Assembly: GCA_025093985.1 (NCBI GenBank)
Contig: JACAAK010000014.1
Span: 1,984,001 to 2,048,000 of the forward strand
DNA from: Calvatia gigantea
Taxonomy: Eukaryota; Basidiomycota; Agaricomycetes; Agaricales; Lycoperdaceae
Length of the DNA stretch: 64,000 bases
Direction: 5' to 3'
Under the pieces are notes generated by a model. It made no database searches, was not told the origin of the DNA, and saw nothing but the letters and a program-made list of their open reading frames with translations. Below are positions 43,201-55,880 of the stretch, in pieces (within the stretch, counting starts at the first letter, position 1; the number at the start of each line of letters is the position of its first letter). Position numbers and translations under genes: made by a program.

Positions 43201-46200
43201 AGCGGCTGGGAAGAATGACAACTTCATCAGGTGTCAGCTGACGTTGAGTTGCATAGGCGCTTTGGAAAAGACGTCGGTCAGAGTTCTTCAAGTGTCTCTC
43301 GTACAGCGCAGAGATTAATAATGTGATCAGCGGGCGTTTTGTCGTTAATTGGCCAGAAGTGGTGGTTGAGGACGCCATATTCAACCAAGAGGAACTCTAA
43401 CAAGTGAAGATAAACAGGCGGGATGATTTCCTCTAGCAACCACTTGTTGTATTTTGCCTGATTCGCTGGATCGTTGTCGAGCTGTAGCCGGATGTGCCGG
43501 CGGTCACTGGTCGTGACGAACGTTGCTGAACAGTGGACGGGGAGGCCAACAGTCTCCGTTAGGGGCATGGTGGAAAACAGCGCGCCTTTCTTGGTGGTAG
43601 TCCTCATACCCCGCATCCTCATTTCGGATATGCGCGGCAAGCCCAACTTTCGGATTCTTACGTTTCACAAGGAACACCCAATTTTCAACAATGTCTGGTG
43701 GCACGACATAGGAAACGATCGCCCAAAGTTGCGGATGGCCTTGGTTCTCTGTGATTTGGACCATGTGTCGCTCAATGCCTTCCTCCCTCTCAACCGGGCT
43801 TGGTTTGGCTTCGAAGGTCCACAGTTTTTTTAAGACGCCTTCCTGGGGTGCGTCGACTGGCCTGAATGGATTCCAGTCCGGTGAATAAGAAGCACTCGCG
43901 AGCAATGCATCTTGAATGGACTAAGGATCCTTTCCTCAAGATCCCTTGTTGACCAGAGAGTATTCGATATCGGGGAGCCATGATCGATATGTTCCGCCCC
44001 TCTAAGCGGCAATCGAAAGACTGTCTGTTTGAAAAGCCGATAAGATCCTCATTTCTGCGGAGGGGAAGGCACTTACCCTTGGGAAAGATGTGATATCCTC
44101 ACTATCAACACCGGATAAGTCGTTGAGGCATTCGAAGAAGTCCAAATGACCTGGGTAATAGCGCCTGCAGTTGCCAATCAGCGAGGACCCTCACAAAATC
44201 TCGACTCAAGACGCACTGAAGCTTTGATAAGTCCATCAGTTGGTGATTCTTGTCCGGCGGAAGATCCAGTAGATGCTTCATGGAAGGATCGATAAACATT
44301 GCTTGCCCTGATGATACCAACATCGGGAACTAGCACCCGAGCCATTCAAAAGGTGTGTTGATCGCGAACGATTGTCCATACCTCAGTAAGATGAAACATT
44401 GTCAGAGCTCCTCGTCCGAACATTCCAATTGTATTCTCCTCATCCCTTTTGCTACCCTCCCCGATCTTACGCACGCCTTCCCAATCCTTCTCCTTGAATT
44501 CCGCATCGTTGTATACGAGGAGTGAAGGACATTGCTGAAACATCACCATGTTAGGTGAGATCAGATGTTCGGTGGAGTTTGGCATTTCATCGAGTATCAA
44601 CGCGAAATGTTTCGCTCCTGCATCAACGGCGTTCGCCAGCATCTCGATCAGCATCTGAGTCTCATTGTAATCCTTGAGGGACATTTCGAATTGAGGATGC
44701 AAAACTCTCCCCCATGTATCCCGAGAACTTCGATAACTGCCTTGCCAGTGGTTCAATACCCAGTTGGCGAGCGAGGGAATCCTTGACGAGTGGATGAGCA
44801 ATCGGCTTGATGCTCTCAGGAAGGCGTTCGGAGGGAGTTCCGGTATCATTGAAATGAAGGTCACGGATGGAACGAAGGACACCCTTGACGTCCGGCACAA
44901 ATATGTGCGCTCCCGAGGTCCCGGCTAAATCCGCAGGCAAGATCTCCAATAGTTTCACAATTGTTGGTATTTGGCCTTCTGCCAGCTGGCCGCCTCGCGC
45001 GAGTTCAACGATCCGTGCTAAAACCGCATTGGTTGTGGGCCTACACGTTGCTCAGCACAGCCGAATGCCAAACGCAGCGTCCCTCACCTATCTTGGACAC
45101 CCATATGCTTCAAAAATTGCACCACCTTTGGATATGCCGCCCTACTAAATGACACCTCACAAAAGCCGGCTTCATCGACTGCATACTCGAACACTGCGTT
45201 CCCTGGCCTAACCAAACCGCCGGCCCTTTGTTGGTACCCAAGCCCGCTCCCCAAGCATCTCGCGTAGCTTGATTGACGCCTCCCCCGCCAACTCATCTGA
45301 CCCGATTGCCTTCACAATCTCCCGAATTTTGCCATAATCCCCGCCCCTTTTCAACGTCGCATCCAACTGTTCAAACAGGTCATGATGTGAGACCTTCTCT
45401 GTCCACCCCAACATCTCCCGCAGAACGTCGGTCACCGAGATATCCTCATCAACTAACGCGTATACCTCATCGAAGAGTGCATAACCCGCACTGCGATCCC
45501 GACATTCATGTCTGGCCTTTAACCCGGCGTTTGTGATGATCCATTTGGTCTCACTTGGTATAGCACCAACGAAAGTGCCATACGCCGCGTTTGTGGCAAG
45601 AAGCTTCAACAATTTCCTCGAGACCTCTGCTGCCTCTCCCCCGCGACCGGTTGTTGATATCCACCTTGTAATCTTGAGCAACAGGATCCTGGTCCAACGT
45701 CGTTCTCAACGGACAGACCGGCAACTTCTGGAGGTTCTCGACGATTTCTTTATCGGCGACACTCTCCAATCTCGGCCAGTACGCTCGAAACACTCCTTTC
45801 TCATCAAAATCAACACATGTTGAAAGGATATCACCAAGACCACCCCTCGTCGGATCGACAACTTCTCCTGGTTTCCTCGCCACGCCATCTCGGCATACAA
45901 CAAAATCCATCTGCCACAAGTCATCCAAAATTTTCCTCGACACGCTCTTCTCATGTCGTAGCACATGCTTCACAATCGAAATCTGGATCTCCGGTATCTG
46001 GCTCCCGAAGTTCCTGACGCCCAAGTTCGAGTAACTCAGGGTCCCCCAATGGGCGTGCATGGTCGATGCGTGAATCAAGCAGGCGTAAAATCTCAAATGA
46101 GCCCGTCGAGTACCCTCGCAAATCGACAAAAATGCAACCCTCGATGATTGGCAAAATAGCAACAGAAGTGACACCTTCAATAACCTTGCCTTCTGGGACG

Positions 46201-49200
46201 GGTCCCGGATGTGCCGTTGGGGTTGTGTCGTATGGAGGTTCAAGGATTGGAAATATTGGCAACGAGCGTAACTTCCTTCTTTCCTCCTCCGTCAACTGTT
46301 CTGCCATTGCCGAACGTGTGATATGATCGATAAGGACTTTCCAGTCTGAACACGATAGTCCCAGGTTTGTTGTGAGAGGATCATTCACGCTCGCCGCCGC
46401 CCTGGTAGTGACTGTGCCTAAATTTGCGCCCTCCAAGATACCCTTCACGTCACCTACTTTCCTCAATACACCCGTAGTAGGATCAGCCAAGAATAATTTG
46501 GCATTGGGCCCAACGGTATGATCCAAAAATGCTACATTGAGAACTTTCAGACATTTCATGAGGGCCTGTGATACACCCGCTGCGTCGAACACCGTGTCCT
46601 GTGCCCTCCTCAACCCAAGGTGCGTCGGGATAATATATAAATCCCGAACCTCAGGGAGTTGGAAGAAACTGGGTGCGAGCGGTTGAGTTTTGAGCCAGGT
46701 GTAAAATCTTGCTAAAAACTGAACAGAGTCTGGAGACGGCAGCGAAGGAACTGGGGAGGTCCAACGAGGATCGGAAGCAAGATACTCTTTAATTTTTTCA
46801 GTTGTCAACTCCATGACATTCAACACTCCTGTAGCTTGCTCTTTGATGGCGGTGGCGATTACGCGTGGAAGTTCATGCACTGCAATGGCGTTGGGGTCGT
46901 AGGCCTTGAATAGTGGCATGGAATATGTATCGAGTAATGGGTGCAACGTCTGTTTACCCGACTTGTTAAGGCGCTGGAGCGTGATATAGTACCCTTCTAC
47001 GTTTTTGAGTAACGGCAAGCCCACGAGCAACTGTACGCCATCTTGTGCCCCGAGCAAGAAACCGAGGATGGCGCTTGCGTACTTCGGCAAGCTACTAATG
47101 GCGCCCTGCAACTTGGACACATTCCGCTACAAACATTGGTCAACTATTGCGCCTGGAAAGCAACCCGGAGGAAAAAAAAAACTCACAAGCAATTCCTTGT
47201 ATACATTCTCCGGTTCCAAGAACTCGAATTTCCGTATCTTACTCCCCTCAATCAAATTCTTAAAATAATCCGGAGGATTGGTGAACCTGATCCCACACTC
47301 CGCCAATGCGTTCCGTAACTCTAGGAAATGACTATCTCGCGCAATTTTGAGTTGTCCAAGCTCCGCAAATTCAGGCGGGGGAGGCGGAGCCTGTATTTGG
47401 GACGGTGCTGGGGGAGGTGCTGGTGCTGGTGCTGGTGCTGGTGGCGGTGTTTGAGGAGGCCGACTTGGGAATTGAGACTTCGCTGGTGGACTGCGAGGAC
47501 TCAAAGGAGAACTAGGTAGAGCAACTGGAACGTAGACTGGCCAGACTGCAAGTTTGGCAACGATAATGCAATCAAAGACCGTTTGTAGTGTTCCTTGTGG
47601 TCTTCGAATTTTAGTTGCACTCCCAGTTCCACCAGCACCGAGTGCACCACTACTACTCGTAGGAGGGATATAATCATTTGAGTCCCCAGGTGGAGGCCAA
47701 TACTGAAAAATTTCCCTGACTCGATCCTCGCGTGCCAAGACCAATAGTAAGAAGGTCCATGCCTGTGGGATAAAGACTGTAAACAAGATGGTGTTCCATT
47801 CGCCTATGAAGCTAAATGCAACCTATGTCAACCAGATCTCAGCCACTCAGAAAGGTGTTATGGACTTACCCTCCTTCGAGGAAACTCCGGATATATTGTC
47901 TAGATGGCGGGATCGCAAACTTAGCATCGACGTGAATAGGCCATTTCTTGCTGGCCGACAGTGGAAGTGGAAGCCCGCTGAACAAGCGACCATGTCTCCA
48001 ATACGTAGCACTAAAACTCGCTCCCTCACCGACGTTTGTCGGATTGGGAGCAGCGACAGCAGCTGCAGACGCAAATGATTTTCCTGAAGACGACGTTGTC
48101 GTAGTTGTAGAAGCAGAGGAAGAAGATGTCGAGGTAGAAATTACCAGAGGCGCAGCAACACGAATACTCTGGTTCAGTTTCCGCCTACTCATCTCTTCCT
48201 CGGGGTGATGCTCTTGCGGGATTTGGCTTATTGCGTCTTTTGAGGACTCATCTTCGAATTGACAGCTGAGGACTCGCCAGGTCGTCTTTGTGATTTCCAC
48301 TGTGGTCGTCGTCGTCTCAGGACCCGTACTGGTACCAGCATCGACACTAGTACTCGCAGCAACACCGCGACCAGCATTAGCACTAGCGCCAGTTGCAGTC
48401 CTGGTTCCGACTCCAAGCCCTGCCCTAATTTTGCTCCCACTCGCAGCAGCGCCAGTATTAGCAGCAGCGCCAGTCGCAGTCCTTGCTCCGGCTCCGGGCC
48501 CTACCCTAGGCTTTCCCCCACTCACGACGCGTGTTCCGGTAGGAGAAACGGGAGTGGTAGGAGCGGGAGGTGCAGCAGGAGCAGGAACCAAGGCCCTGCG
48601 AAACACACGAGTCTCAACTTCGCATCTCCAAGTAAGATAACCTTTACTCCCCGCCGCCTCCTTATCCTTACCCTTATCCTCACCCTCACCCTCTCCTCCT
48701 TCTCCTTCTCCTTCTCCTTCTTCTGCCTCGCGACGAAGCTCAGCGAAACAGATCTCCCTCGAGACTCCACTTTCGTCAATCTCCCAAATTTCAATTCTTT
48801 TCACATGTTTCAGGAACAGTAACACGCATTCCAAGTCGTTTTGGATGAATTTATGGAAGAGATCGATGATTTGAGCAGGGTCGGGGCGTTGGGTGCTCAG
48901 TGGAGATGTGGAGGTACGGAGGGGGAGGCGGATGACTGTTCCCGGTATGGACGGGTGTTTTGGTGCTTTGGTTTGGGAATCTCCGTTTCGACTGCTAGAT
49001 TGGGCGGTAGGGGTGGCGGTAGGAAGGGGAAGGGGAGGAGGAAGGTTTGGTAGGAGGAGCCGATGTCGAAGGGCGAAGAGGGGGGAACGCTGAAGTTGCC
49101 TTTTTCTTCATCGTGGTAGTTGGGGTATTGGTGTTGGAAGAAGGAAGAGCGTGGGAGGGTACACCTGGGATACCACGAAAAGCGGCGATGTGGGAGGTGT

Positions 49201-49857
49201 ATTTCGCGTCTGCTGGGTTATCCATGCGGAGCGTGGTGCCTTGAGGGAGGTTGAGCAATGCGAGTATGTTCCTGGAGAATATTTGCGGGACAATCTGTTA
49301 ACTGTAAGGATGGAATTGAGTTGTAATTTCGAATTTGGTTATGGTTTAGATGGGGGTTCACTTACGTGGTAGACACATCGGAACCCTTGACCGAATTGCC
49401 CAATTGCACTGAAGATATAATATATATCGTTAATCATATGACATGGGGGAGAATTGTCGGGAGAGGCAGGAGACGTACGTAGAATCCCTAGCTTTACTCG
49501 AATCAAAGATATTCTTCAAACTCTCCCAATCTTCTGCTTTGAAATCCGCATCGTTATACGCAATTAACGATGGCGATTGTTGGTAGGGTATGTAATCCTG
49601 GCGTGCGAGCTGGGAGATAGGATGTGCCCGTCGATCGAGGCACGAAGATCTATACCGGCATCGTAATTCCAATCAGTCAGTGCCAGGGCAGAAATTAGGT
49701 GAGATCGGCTTGTAGTTTACTTACCTGCTTCGTAGCGCCTGCATCAGTCCGAATTTTGCAATAGTTCCCGGATGGGGCCGTCAACGAGAGGGTAATGTTC
49801 CAATATGTTCTTAATCGCATTTTCGACATTCGCTTTCTGCACAAAAGGCTCCGGCAT
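40291..49857 (-). CDS. Giant sacsin/NOV-like protein with C-terminal BTB domain
   Basis: A minus-strand gene of about 9.6 kb. It starts at MPEPFVQKANVENAIKNILE and continues LLQNSD-DAGATKQ, the start of an HSP90-like ATPase fold, with IAYNDADF and GQFGQGFRCVYH. Then come a low-complexity insert (Ala/Gly/Thr repeats, 48.1-48.7 kb), SGLPLPLSASKKWPIHVDAKF, and a Pro-rich stretch near 47.4 kb. A second module follows: EMLANAVDAGAKHFALILDE, LLVYNDAEF, MFGRGALTMFHLTEVW, STMPLTETVGLPVHCSATF. The end is a BTB/POZ domain (DVRFIVNEEEPLFAHRSFLAA to DFFYTGEI). Human sacsin is a cytosolic chaperone-like protein with similar modules; a fungal role is not established. At least eight one-base gains interrupt the frame, for example near 49746, 49640, 46010, 45680, 45224, 44678, 43600, 41949 and 41833. 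They may be sequencing errors or decay. Confidence 0.8.
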
Positions 49858-50600
49858 TCTTCAGAACGTTGTATCTGGTAGCCAAAAAAACACGTGTTAG
49901 TATCTGCTGTTAGTCGACTCTCCGTTAAGGTTAGTAGTGCAATCAACAGATAGAGGAAGGGTAATCTGCCCGCAGCCCCGTGTTTATATACACGATAAAC
50001 GAGGCAGGGCGCTTACAAGAGACAGCGTGGTGGAACAGATGAGATCAAGAGAATCACAAGAGAGGATGTGGGAAGAATGTCTGCCAGGTTCTGGAACGCT
50101 GAGCTAAGATTAAGCACTCCTGATCTTAATCTTTCAGTTCCACTGGGTGAACCTAAATAAATGATGCCTTGAGGCTTTGGGGCGACTGCGATAGAAGCTG
50201 GAGTCCTGTGGATGTGTTTTTAGATGGTACTGCGCAAGAATGTTCCAGCCTAAGGTTGTGACTGACTGGGGGATTCAGAACGCACGAGTTGTTGCTTCAC
50301 AGCCTGATGAAGGAAACCCACAAGTATGATAAGGTCTTGTCCCTGTTGCAAATTCAAGACACAAGCAACATCAAGGTCCCGATCAAATGGCCTCCGAACA
50401 AAACAAAAACAAATGTGAGAAGATTAAACGAAAGTCAGCGACACACGCAGGACCGCGTCAGAGGCGCGTCAACAGAGCCAAATATTACATTAAAGAGGGC
50501 GTGCTGCATCAACCTTGCCTTTCTCTTCGTAACCACCACCATCTACATCTCCTCCGCAAGACCTCGACAAATCAACACCACCTAGGAACTTAAACTCATA
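49858..50600. promoter_or_regulatory. Intergenic region between the sacsin-like gene and histone H4
   Basis: Divergent upstream region. The part from about 50360 to 50600 is a histone H4 promoter and leader that recurs, diverged, at 53085-53300 and in part at 52840-52940. A TATA-like tttatatac lies near 49984. Nothing coding is seen. Confidence 0.5.
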
Positions 50601-51133
<533 letters not shown>

Positions 51134-51498
51134 GTACATACACATCCCAAGGTCTCCTTCCTATTCACCTTTTTCGTTGTAATATGTCTTCGTATTCTTC
51201 TACTTCAGTTGTGACTATGTATCATGTATGCCCCTAAGCTATATGAACGATTACAGGGCTAATGCTTGACGACATGTGGGTGGGGTGGGAAAATCCAATC
51301 TTCCAAGCGCTGTAGACCCCCAAATGCAGCCTTACCTTGCATCAAATGCACTTGGAGGACTAAGTCACAGCATCATGGCCCGAGCGCCTGATCATCACCC
51401 GGTACCGCAACTTTGCGGTAACCTTTTGACCTTGCTTTGTTGACAACATGATGATACAGTCATGATCACTTCTCGGTGGACCCACATCCTACAACAAA

Positions 51499-51930
51499 TT
51501 ATCCATTTGATCCTCCGGTCGTATCCATGTGATCGTCGTCGTCATCGTTGTCCGCTTTTTGCTTTCCTTTATTTCCTCCCATTCGCTTTCTTGGTATTCG
51601 ACTGGACAGAGGTGAGATGCGAGTAAGTCGGTCAATCCACATTGCTGGGTCACTTGTTTCTTCAATTGAATCCGCTTCTGCTGGAGGTGGTGGTTCTTCT
51701 GCTTTTCGTTTACCCTTGCCTATATGAGGTTCCGTCGGTACGGGCGAGGAGGTTGATACTAACCATACCTGCAAGGCTGGTCGGCGCAGGAATTGCTGTT
51801 TCAGGATCCTCGGCAGGAACATCAAGTGTTGACTCGACGGATCTGGACATGGGCAAGTCGACATATTCGAGTGCATCGTCCTCATCCTATTCCAATTGAC
51901 AGGTACTTTCCCGGGATATGACGCTTGGAA
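51499..51930 (-). pseudogene. TFIIIC subunit, C-terminal fragment (third copy)
   Basis: The minus strand carries only the last exon of the TFIIIC gene: MSTCP for the acidic segment, then PTEPHIGKGKRKAEEPPPPAEADSIEE, DPAMWIDRLTRISP and a basic end with DDDDDHMDTTGG. The triple-barrel domain is missing. It stands tail to tail with the H4 gene at 50601, as in both inverted arms, so the H4-TFIIIC pair exists three times in this window. Confidence 0.8.
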
Positions 51931-52835
51931 GGGCTCATACTAATTGTATACGGCACCTTCTACTAGCTGGTGGATATTCTGCTCCCCAGGCCAGCCAGAT
52001 GTCAAGTGAACAACATCACCGTATGTTCCAGGATCCCCAGGCTTGAAACCGGGCTTGTTCTGCTGAGCTTTCTCTTCCCATGGGCAACAAGCATCTCGCG
52101 ACGTTCTCAAAAAGTTCTTGAGTCCGGAGGACAAAAGCATAGTATGACTCCTGGTATATGTGGAATCTCGCTCCACAAAGGCCCAATGAAGTGGCCTCGA
52201 ACATTCTCATCCCGTCATTCCGCCCTGCATTCCAAGTACCACTTTTTACACCTACAAGTCAATCATCACACAGTAAGCGGTGACTCATGTGCTCTTGTCC
52301 TGTGTTTCATGACCTCCTTCATAGCGCCTCTAATTCACATCTCAGGGTTAGTCACCCATTGCTGTATGACGCTGAATATCAAGCTGACTATATTCTCATC
52401 AAGGAATATGATCATTCTAGGATTCTCGTCTGGGGATGGTCTTCCACGGCTATACATGGAACAAGATCCATCCTCTTCAACCAGTCTACCATAATGACAC
52501 GTGGTAATCCAATACAAGTGCTATAGCAGCGATTGGGGCTCTCCTGTCCTGAGCGTGCGGGTGATACTCGCAAAACACCCGCTGAATGTCATGATCAGCT
52601 CCTCCAAACCACCATCCAACCAGCTTGCTATCAATGCTGGGGGTAAACCGTTAACGCTGCGTTAACCTATAAAAAAATGTACCTGATTAAGTTATTTGAT
52701 TCTGAGGTTACGGTTTGGGAAGCTAAAGTTTGATTTCCCAGATACTATATACGGATGGTCACTCAGTACCCAGTGGTGACCATTCCCGATTGCCAAAACC
52801 CCTCCCTTCGCCACCCAGAGTCGGGGATCAAAGAG
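51931..52835. other. Unassigned stretch with coding-like fragments
   Basis: On the minus strand, overlapping frames at 51940-52176, 52016-52210 and 52335-52517 read as pieces of one protein (HIYQESYYAFVLRTQELFENV, then GDPGTYGDVVHLTSGWPGEQ; upstream RPSPDENPRMIIFLDENIV). I do not recognise it. It may be a decayed gene. It has no second copy in the window. Confidence 0.35.
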
Positions 52836-52942
52836 GTCACTGTGCGGCATCAGCCTTTGCCTTTCTTGAGGTAACTACCACCATCTACATCTCCTCCGCA
52901 AGGCCCTGACAAACCAACTTCATATAAGAAGTAAAAATACTC

Positions 52943-53091
52943 ATGTCTGGACATGGAAAAGGCGGAAAGGTACGTTGATATTGTTACTTCCTTCCTATGT
53001 TCGTATGGAACTCTGCAGTATTGACAACGGTGTTTTTTTAGGGTCTCGGCAAGAGTGGTACGAAGCGCGATCGCAAGAGTTTGTGTGACAA
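52943..53091 (+). pseudogene. Histone H4 5' fragment (tandem duplicate)
   Basis: Exon 1 (MSGHGKGGK, with His for the usual Arg), an intron of about 72 nt and part of exon 2 (GLGKSGTKRDRKS), then an abrupt change to H4 upstream DNA. With its leader it is repeated immediately downstream at 53220-53455, an unequal duplication of the promoter and first two exons. Confidence 0.8.
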
Positions 53092-53302
53092 ATGGCCTCT
53101 GAGTAAAACAAAAACAAATGCGAGAAGATTAAACGAAAGTCAGGGACACACAGGAGTGCGTCAGATGTGCGCCAACAGAGCCAAATATTACTTTAAAGAG
53201 GCGTGCTGCTTCAACCTCGCCTTTCTCTCCGTAACCACCACCAACTATATCTCCTCCGCAAGGCCCTGACAAACCAACTTCATATAAGAAGTAAAAATAC
53301 TC

Positions 53303-53817
53303 ATGTCTGGACGTGGAAAAGGTGGAAAGGTACGCTGACATTGTTACTTCCTTCCTATGTTCGTATGGGACTCTGCAGTATTGACAACGACGTTTTTTTA
53401 GGGTCTCGGCAAAAGTGGTGCGAGGCGGCATCGCAGGAAGTTGTTTGACAACTATATGGGTTTGTATCGCTGTCGCTCTCAATCACAAGAAGTATACTGA
53501 TATTGAGGGTCTTTGGATGATATGTAGGTATTACCAAACCCTGCCATCCGTCGCCTTGCTCGTCGTGGTGGTGTGAAGCGTATCTCTTGCTTCATCTATG
53601 AAGATACCCGCTCTGCTCTCAAGATCTTCTTGGAGAATGTCATCCGTGATTGTCAGCTACACTGAGCATGCTAAGCGGTGGGTGTTTTGCTTTTATCTTC
53701 CCCTGTATCCTGCATACTCATATTTTATCATCGTTTCTCAGTAAAACTGTCACCACCCTCGATATTGTATACGCCCTTAAGCGCTCTGGCCGTACCCTCT
53801 ACGGTTTCGGTGCCTGA
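53303..53817 (+). pseudogene. Histone H4, right-arm copy, frameshifted
   Basis: All four exons can be traced, from MSGRGKGGK at 53303 to RTLYGFGA at 53815. Exon 2 reads GLGKSGARRHRRKLFDN instead of [17 protein letters not shown]. Frame is lost by a one-base gain in aaaccctgcc and a two-base loss in gtgattgtcagc. Tail to tail with a TFIIIC copy, the mirror image of 22.6-24.2 kb. Confidence 0.88.
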
Positions 53818-54076
53818 AGACCTACACATCCTCCAAGATCTCACATTCTACTTCAATTGTGACTATGTATTATGTATCTATTTGAATGATTACCCAATTG
53901 TTAAATGTTATTGCCTGACGGTGTGTGGGTGAAGTGAAAGAATCTGGATCTTCACTATCATACTCTCGGTAGTCGGTACCGCAACTTCGTGTTAACCCCT
54001 TGACCCATGTTCATCAGCAACATGACGATACGGTCACTTCTTGGGTGGACCCACATTATACAGTAGATTGTTGATT

Positions 54077-55182
54077 TTATCCTTCGGTTGTGTCCATGTG
54101 GTCATCGCCATCGTCATTTGCTTTTTGCTTTCCCTTACTCGAAGCCTTTCGTTTTCCTGCCACTCGACTAGGTGGAGATGAGATACCTGTGAGTCGGTCA
54201 ATCCGCATTGCTGGATCCACTGTTTCTTCGATTTCATCTGCTTCTGCTGGCCGCGGTGGTTCCCCCATTTTTCGTTTACCCTTGACAATATGAGGACTCC
54301 GTCGGTATGGGTGGGGAGGTAGATGTCGAAGTTGGTATTGACGTCGTAGCTGGCAGACTGGTCGACCCAGAAATTGCAGTTTCAAGATCCTCGTTAAGAG
54401 CCCGCAGCGTTGATGAAGATGGGTCGATGGATGTAGACAGCGGGTAAGTCGACATATTCGAGCGCATCGTCTTCGTCCATTGTGTCCATCCTCGAGTCAC
54501 GTTCCGCATCTGCATATTCTAGCCCTTCCCCCTCCCTTTCTTCCTCCTCCTCTCCCTCGCCTTGTCCGTCCTCGGCAACTTTTATACCACGCTTCCCCTC
54601 TTTAGGCCGTAGCCGTACCTCTTTGAACGAAATCCGCTTCGACGTCGTTGCAACGTGTGTTACTGATTTCTTTTTCGCTCTGTCCCCAGATTCTAACGAT
54701 ATGATCAGCCCACATAGTTGAGATAGAGTTCACAAGAACGCACCATTTTTGTCATCTGTAAATATCAACTCGGAGCCCAACAAATCTTCATGGCGGCCTT
54801 TGAGAATCGTACCCGATAATTGGAGGTAAGGCGTGGGTGTGTCGAGGCCCTACTACGTCCGTCAGTCATCACACCAGTCTTTGCCCATCGGGGCAGAGGA
54901 CGTACGATTAGGCGATAAGTATGCGAACTTGGTACGAGTGTAGGTTCAATATTCCCAAGATCAAGCGTGACATATTCAATTTCCTCTTCGTATTCTGATT
55001 CTTCGCCCTCTTCATCCTGGGCATTTGCTTCTCCTCCGACCTTGCACTTCAACAGCAGCACCCTCCTCGCTTGGAAGGGCAGCCGTATCGGATCTTGATT
55101 TCGATTTAGGAGAAGATAGACCGGGGGAGAATGTCGAAACATGTTTGTACCCCGGACAGAGTGTCGTGCGGGGTGAGTCCAT
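54077..55182 (-). pseudogene. TFIIIC triple-barrel subunit, right-arm copy
   Basis: Same exon structure as the gene at 22589-23697 and the same motifs (EEEIEYVTLDLGNIEPTLV, the GLDTPTP exon, the acidic and basic tail ending HMDTTEG). Relative to the left copy there is a one-base gain at about 55043 (gtgcaaggtcgg for gtgcaggtcgg), just before the domain, and rearranged sequence around the STSIDP segment at 54430-54450. With those changes the frame does not run through. Confidence 0.8.
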
Positions 55183-55349
55183 GAGCGCCTTTCCTGTTTG
55201 ATGGAGAGAGAAACGATAACCGAGCGCTTGAACATGTGTTCCGGGGTTGTTTGTTTCGGGTGGCAGTGCCAAGTACAATGCCTCCCCCACTCAGATCAAA
55301 CCGGTTGCGGCAAGAATCTTGGCCATCAGGGGACCAGCTCCACCAGCTC

Positions 55350-55880
55350 GTGGACGCTGCTGGTGGATACTTTCCTTTTGCCTCGGCCACCCTTGAAATT
55401 GTTGGGGATAGAGAATTCAATGATCCCTGTTCCCGGTTGGAAGCCTGTCTGCGAGCTTCGCATAGGAGGCGCCGACGATCTTTCGAAGGCTCTGAGGGAG
55501 TATCGCGAACGGGTGTCCTTTGTTGGCGCTGAAATACTGCCTCCTGTCGTAACCTCCCATGACGAGAGTGACGCTCGCCCTCCCAACGCTGTCCAAGACG
55601 GTTTGGTTAAACCTGGTGCCATACATGAGGGCCAACATGACCAGCTTATCGGTCCGGGTTACCAGTTGCAATGGGAAATCGCGCAGGACACAGTGGACCC
55701 CGTCAAGTCGTTACAATTACGCTCCCGTACGTGGGACAGGTTATCCCGTCTTTGATAGAAGCCACCCGTTTGGTGCGAGTTTTGTTCGACTATTTGTACC
55801 ACACAGCATCCGGTTCAAAGCTTCGCTAGAAGCAGTTCAAGCTTCCATCATTCGCTCTCGTCTCCTTTCGGTTTTCAATT
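55350..55880 (-). pseudogene. Unrecognised conserved protein, right copy
   Basis: The mirror of 21955-22449. The frame is better here: TRTDKLVMLALMYGTRFNQTVL runs through GGYDRRQYFSANKGHPFAI and LPQSLRKIVGASYAKLADRLP without a break, then needs a shift to reach SIPNNFKGG and the end HELVELVP. The upstream part (QNSHQTGGFYQ) lies in another frame. The family is unknown to me. Confidence 0.45.

Noticed and set aside
55198..55755. A 185-residue plus-strand frame
   Set aside because: It is opposite the conserved minus-strand fragment that is present in both arms, and its counterpart in the left arm is not open.
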